Source: Moringa oleifera (taxonomy: Eukaryota; Streptophyta; Magnoliopsida; Brassicales; Moringaceae). Taken from it: a stretch of 64,000 nucleotides of DNA. Every line of letters begins with the position of its first letter. The stretch's first letter is position 1. The notes beneath the pieces were generated by a model. It ran no database searches, was not told the origin of the DNA, and worked only from the letters and a program-made list of their open reading frames with translations. The stretch spans positions 2,402,501 to 2,466,500 of the forward strand of contig JAJFZO010000256.1 of the NCBI GenBank assembly GCA_021397835.1, given 5' to 3'. Shown one piece after another: positions 61,804 to 64,000 of this stretch. Position numbers and translations under genes: made by a program.

Positions 61804-62813
61804 GGTAACAATTCAAAATCCTTCATGCCCTTGCTGAACCCACCTACTCATTGTGGATGTTTGATCCTGGACACATGCTTCTTACTGGTCCTTCAAAGTG
61901 ATTTCAGTGATGCTGAAGGATTTGCAGAGAAAGTTTGCTGCTTTGCTATGCAGAGAGGCTAGCTATTGATTGTGGGAATGGAAACAATTTTTCTTGTATG
62001 ACATATGTTCATTTTTTTTTATTACTACAATTTATCAACTTCTTTGGTGATCTTGTAATCATGATATTCTTTCATGAATATGGGCTGCAGCATTCTAATA
62101 AAATTAGAATCTTTAATGATGCTTTCATTTGATTATCTAAGGAAAATATGCATAATTTCATTTAATAACTAGGAAGAGGCATCTAAATAAATGTTTTATT
62201 ATATTATAATAATAATAAGTAAATATGTTTATATTAATTTTATTCTTTAATATAAACTAAATTCTATCAGTTGATTTAATTTCATACTCGAATTTTTAAT
62301 TCAAACATATTGAATTTTGTTTAAAAATTAAAATAAAAATAGTATTCATCAACGAAAAACTAAAAATTATGAAATTATCAAAAAATATAAAGAAATAAAA
62401 AAAATCTCAATTTTCTTCTGTCTCTTTTTCTTCATTTATCCTTCATTTCTTTTTATTTTCAAATTATCTTTAAAATTTTAATGTTGAAAAATGAGATTCA
62501 ATTAGATCAAAATTAATAAGTTTAAATGTAAAATTGAGTCCATTAATAAAACAAAATTTATATTTTTTATATTTATTAAAAAATATATTATTTCTCTCTC
62601 TCTCTCTCTTAAATACAGGAGCCTCAATTCCATTGCTAGTTCCCTTTTCTTAGGAGTCTGAAAGCCCGCAACAATGGGCCAACAAACATGCCTTCGTGAC
62701 TTCCTTTGCTCTCTGTTTCTAAACTTAAATTTCTGATTTCATCTCTTTCTTAGAGTTGAGAATCCACTAGGGGTTATAGGGTTTTTGATTTTAACTGAAT
62801 ACCACAACAGAGA
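61804..62813. other. Spacer between TIC62 and the methyltransferase gene
   Basis: The TIC62 3' UTR runs to ~62,130 (A-rich end with an AATAAAATTAG signal near 62,097). AT-rich sequence and a short CT tract (~62,593-62,609) follow, then the leader of the next gene. Confidence 0.5.
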
Positions 62814-63134
62814 ATGGAGGATAGACAGGGGGAACGTGAGACGGATTCGAATCCGGCCGTGAGTGTCATGGGGAAGAAAACTGTTGGTCCATCTTCTGCT
62901 TTGGCTTATCTTGATCCTCAATACTGGTGAAAAAATCTCGGTTTCCTTTCAGTTTTTATTTTCTTATACTTTACATGCTGAGATTGTTTTGAAAGAATCT
63001 TAATTTAGTTCCATTATGTTCTTTTTGCCCGTTGCAGGAACGATCGGTTCTCTAATGAGGAACATTACGAGTGGTTCAAAGACTATACTCATTTTCGTCA
63101 CCTCATTCTAACCCATATCAAGCCCAGTTCTTCT

Positions 63135-63179
<45 letters not shown>

Positions 63180-64000
63180 ACCCCAGAACTGACGCATAGG
63201 CATGTATATCTGTGTCTCTTTCTGTTGCCTTGAATATGTAGCACGCATATACATGTACGCATGTGGTTTGTAGTTCAGTTGATATTATATGGATTGAGAT
63301 GAATGGCCCACTTATCAATTTGAAGCCTACCTTGAAAAATTAGAAATGTAGGATCGTCGTTGTTGTTTCTTTCTTTCTTCCCTCGTGTGGTTTGGGAGCT
63401 TTATTTTGGGTATTTAAAAGGATATGTTGGCACTAATCCATATCTATTCAAGTACTTCATGTTATGGCATATTGATAGAAAATTCCTACAGAAAATGGGG
63501 CTACCTATAAATGGAGTTTGGTTCAGTTATTGATGCAATTATAGGTAGTTAACTTGCAGTGACTGTTTAAATTGTTAGAGTCCAATTTACACATATCAAG
63601 ATCAAAGATATGATAATGGCTATCTGCTGATGGTGTGTTGATTTTAAGCCAATGCAATCAGTTCTTTACTGGAAAACTTTGCCTAGGTAATCACAACTTG
63701 TTACTCAACTGAACTAAGCTTATATCCGATTAATTGATGGCAGGTGCATTAGTTCTTTTTAGTTCATTTTGCATCATTCTACACTTTCTAGAGCAATATC
63801 CTATCTCAAATTTTAAGGTTACCGGCTGTGGTATTTGCCTTTGGTTTAGGTATCTTGAATCACTGAATCATTTAATGTCGTTTGCTTAAACAACAATAAC
63901 ATTTTGTGATGGAGGTATTGGAGCTGGGCTGTGGAAACTCTCAGTTGTGTGAAGAATTATACAAAGATGGGATTACGGAGATAACATGCATTGATTTGTC
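62814..64000 (+). CDS. METTL/EEF1A-type SAM-dependent methyltransferase, N-terminal part
   Basis: Three exons are visible: 62814-62926, 63038-63134 and 63915 to the window end, where the gene is cut. Phases agree. The product starts MEDRQGERETDSNPAV, then SALAYLDPQYWNDRFSNEEHYEWFKDYTHFRHLIL, typical of small class I methyltransferases of the EEF1AKMT/METTL13-related group. This leads into motif I (VLELGCGNSQLCEELYKDG), which binds S-adenosylmethionine, and the acidic ITCIDLS strand (motif post-I). Its substrate may be a lysine of a translation factor, by analogy with animal relatives, but nothing in the sequence proves that. Exon 2 ends with a GTACCC donor directly followed by a long CT microsatellite. 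Only the first ~100 residues are in view. Confidence 0.85.
63139..63180 (+). repeat. (CT)n microsatellite at an intron start
   Basis: An imperfect CT tract starts 4 bases after the donor of intron 2 of the methyltransferase gene (exon ends at 63134). Confidence 0.85.

Noticed and set aside
62840..62860. GATTCGAATCC resembling a tRNA T-arm
   Set aside because: It lies in the first coding exon of the methyltransferase gene and no cloverleaf forms around it.

Overview
The window is nuclear DNA of a flowering plant, most likely a core eudicot. Genes are split by GT-AG introns and separated by very AT-rich spacers. Encoded proteins carry chloroplast transit peptides and belong to plant families (UPF0496, TIC62, mTERF, DIR1-type LTP, DA1-related). 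Nothing I can read fixes the species. Exon coordinates below were worked out by hand from splice sites, reading phase and protein family similarity recalled from memory; no database was searched.

Layout. 0.57-0.86 kb (-): small secreted DIR1-type lipid-transfer protein. 1-8.4 kb: AT-rich spacer with degraded repeats, a foldback element and an ACGT-motif island. 8.85-9.98 kb (+): single-exon UPF0496 membrane protein. 11.4-13.65 kb (-): acyltransferase of the LPAT4/LPAT5 type, with a non-coding first exon near 15.5 kb. 18.7-36.1 kb (+): PLAA/DOA1/UFD3-like WD40-PFU-PUL protein in 22 coding exons. Its intron 9 holds a degraded LINE with a second LINE 3' end nested inside it, and two other introns hold what look like LINE insertions of only 23-25 bp. 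36.7-37.55 kb (-): single-exon mTERF protein. 37.7-41.2 kb: AT-rich spacer with a large foldback element and microsatellites. 41.4-45.5 kb (+): CCS1, plastid cytochrome c assembly. 46.0-49.6 kb (-): HDR/IspH, last enzyme of the plastid MEP pathway. 51.9-55.0 kb (-): decayed DA1-related LIM-peptidase gene. 56.1-61.8 kb (+): TIC62, whose FNR-binding repeats are encoded one per exon and were multiplied by exon duplication. 62.8 kb to the window end (+): start of a METTL/EEF1A-type methyltransferase gene, truncated by the window.

These genes do not form an operon. Three act in plastids (CCS1, HDR, TIC62) and the mTERF probably acts in an organelle. From memory, LPAT5, PLAA, an mTERF and TIC62 are near-consecutive on Arabidopsis chromosome 3 (At3g18850-At3g18890), while HDR and a UPF0496 gene are neighbours on chromosome 4 (At4g34320-At4g34350). 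The window may therefore keep an ancestral block that Arabidopsis has split between duplicated segments.

Most unusual observations: the near-minimal LINE insertions with intact target-site duplications; the nested LINE with a 12-bp duplication; the exon-pair duplication in TIC62 that leaves one extra repeat exon with an in-frame stop; the decayed DA1-related gene with an intact HEFMH zinc site but a frameshift and a likely GC splice donor; and a family of AT-rich foldback elements. I saw no CRISPR array, rRNA or tRNA.
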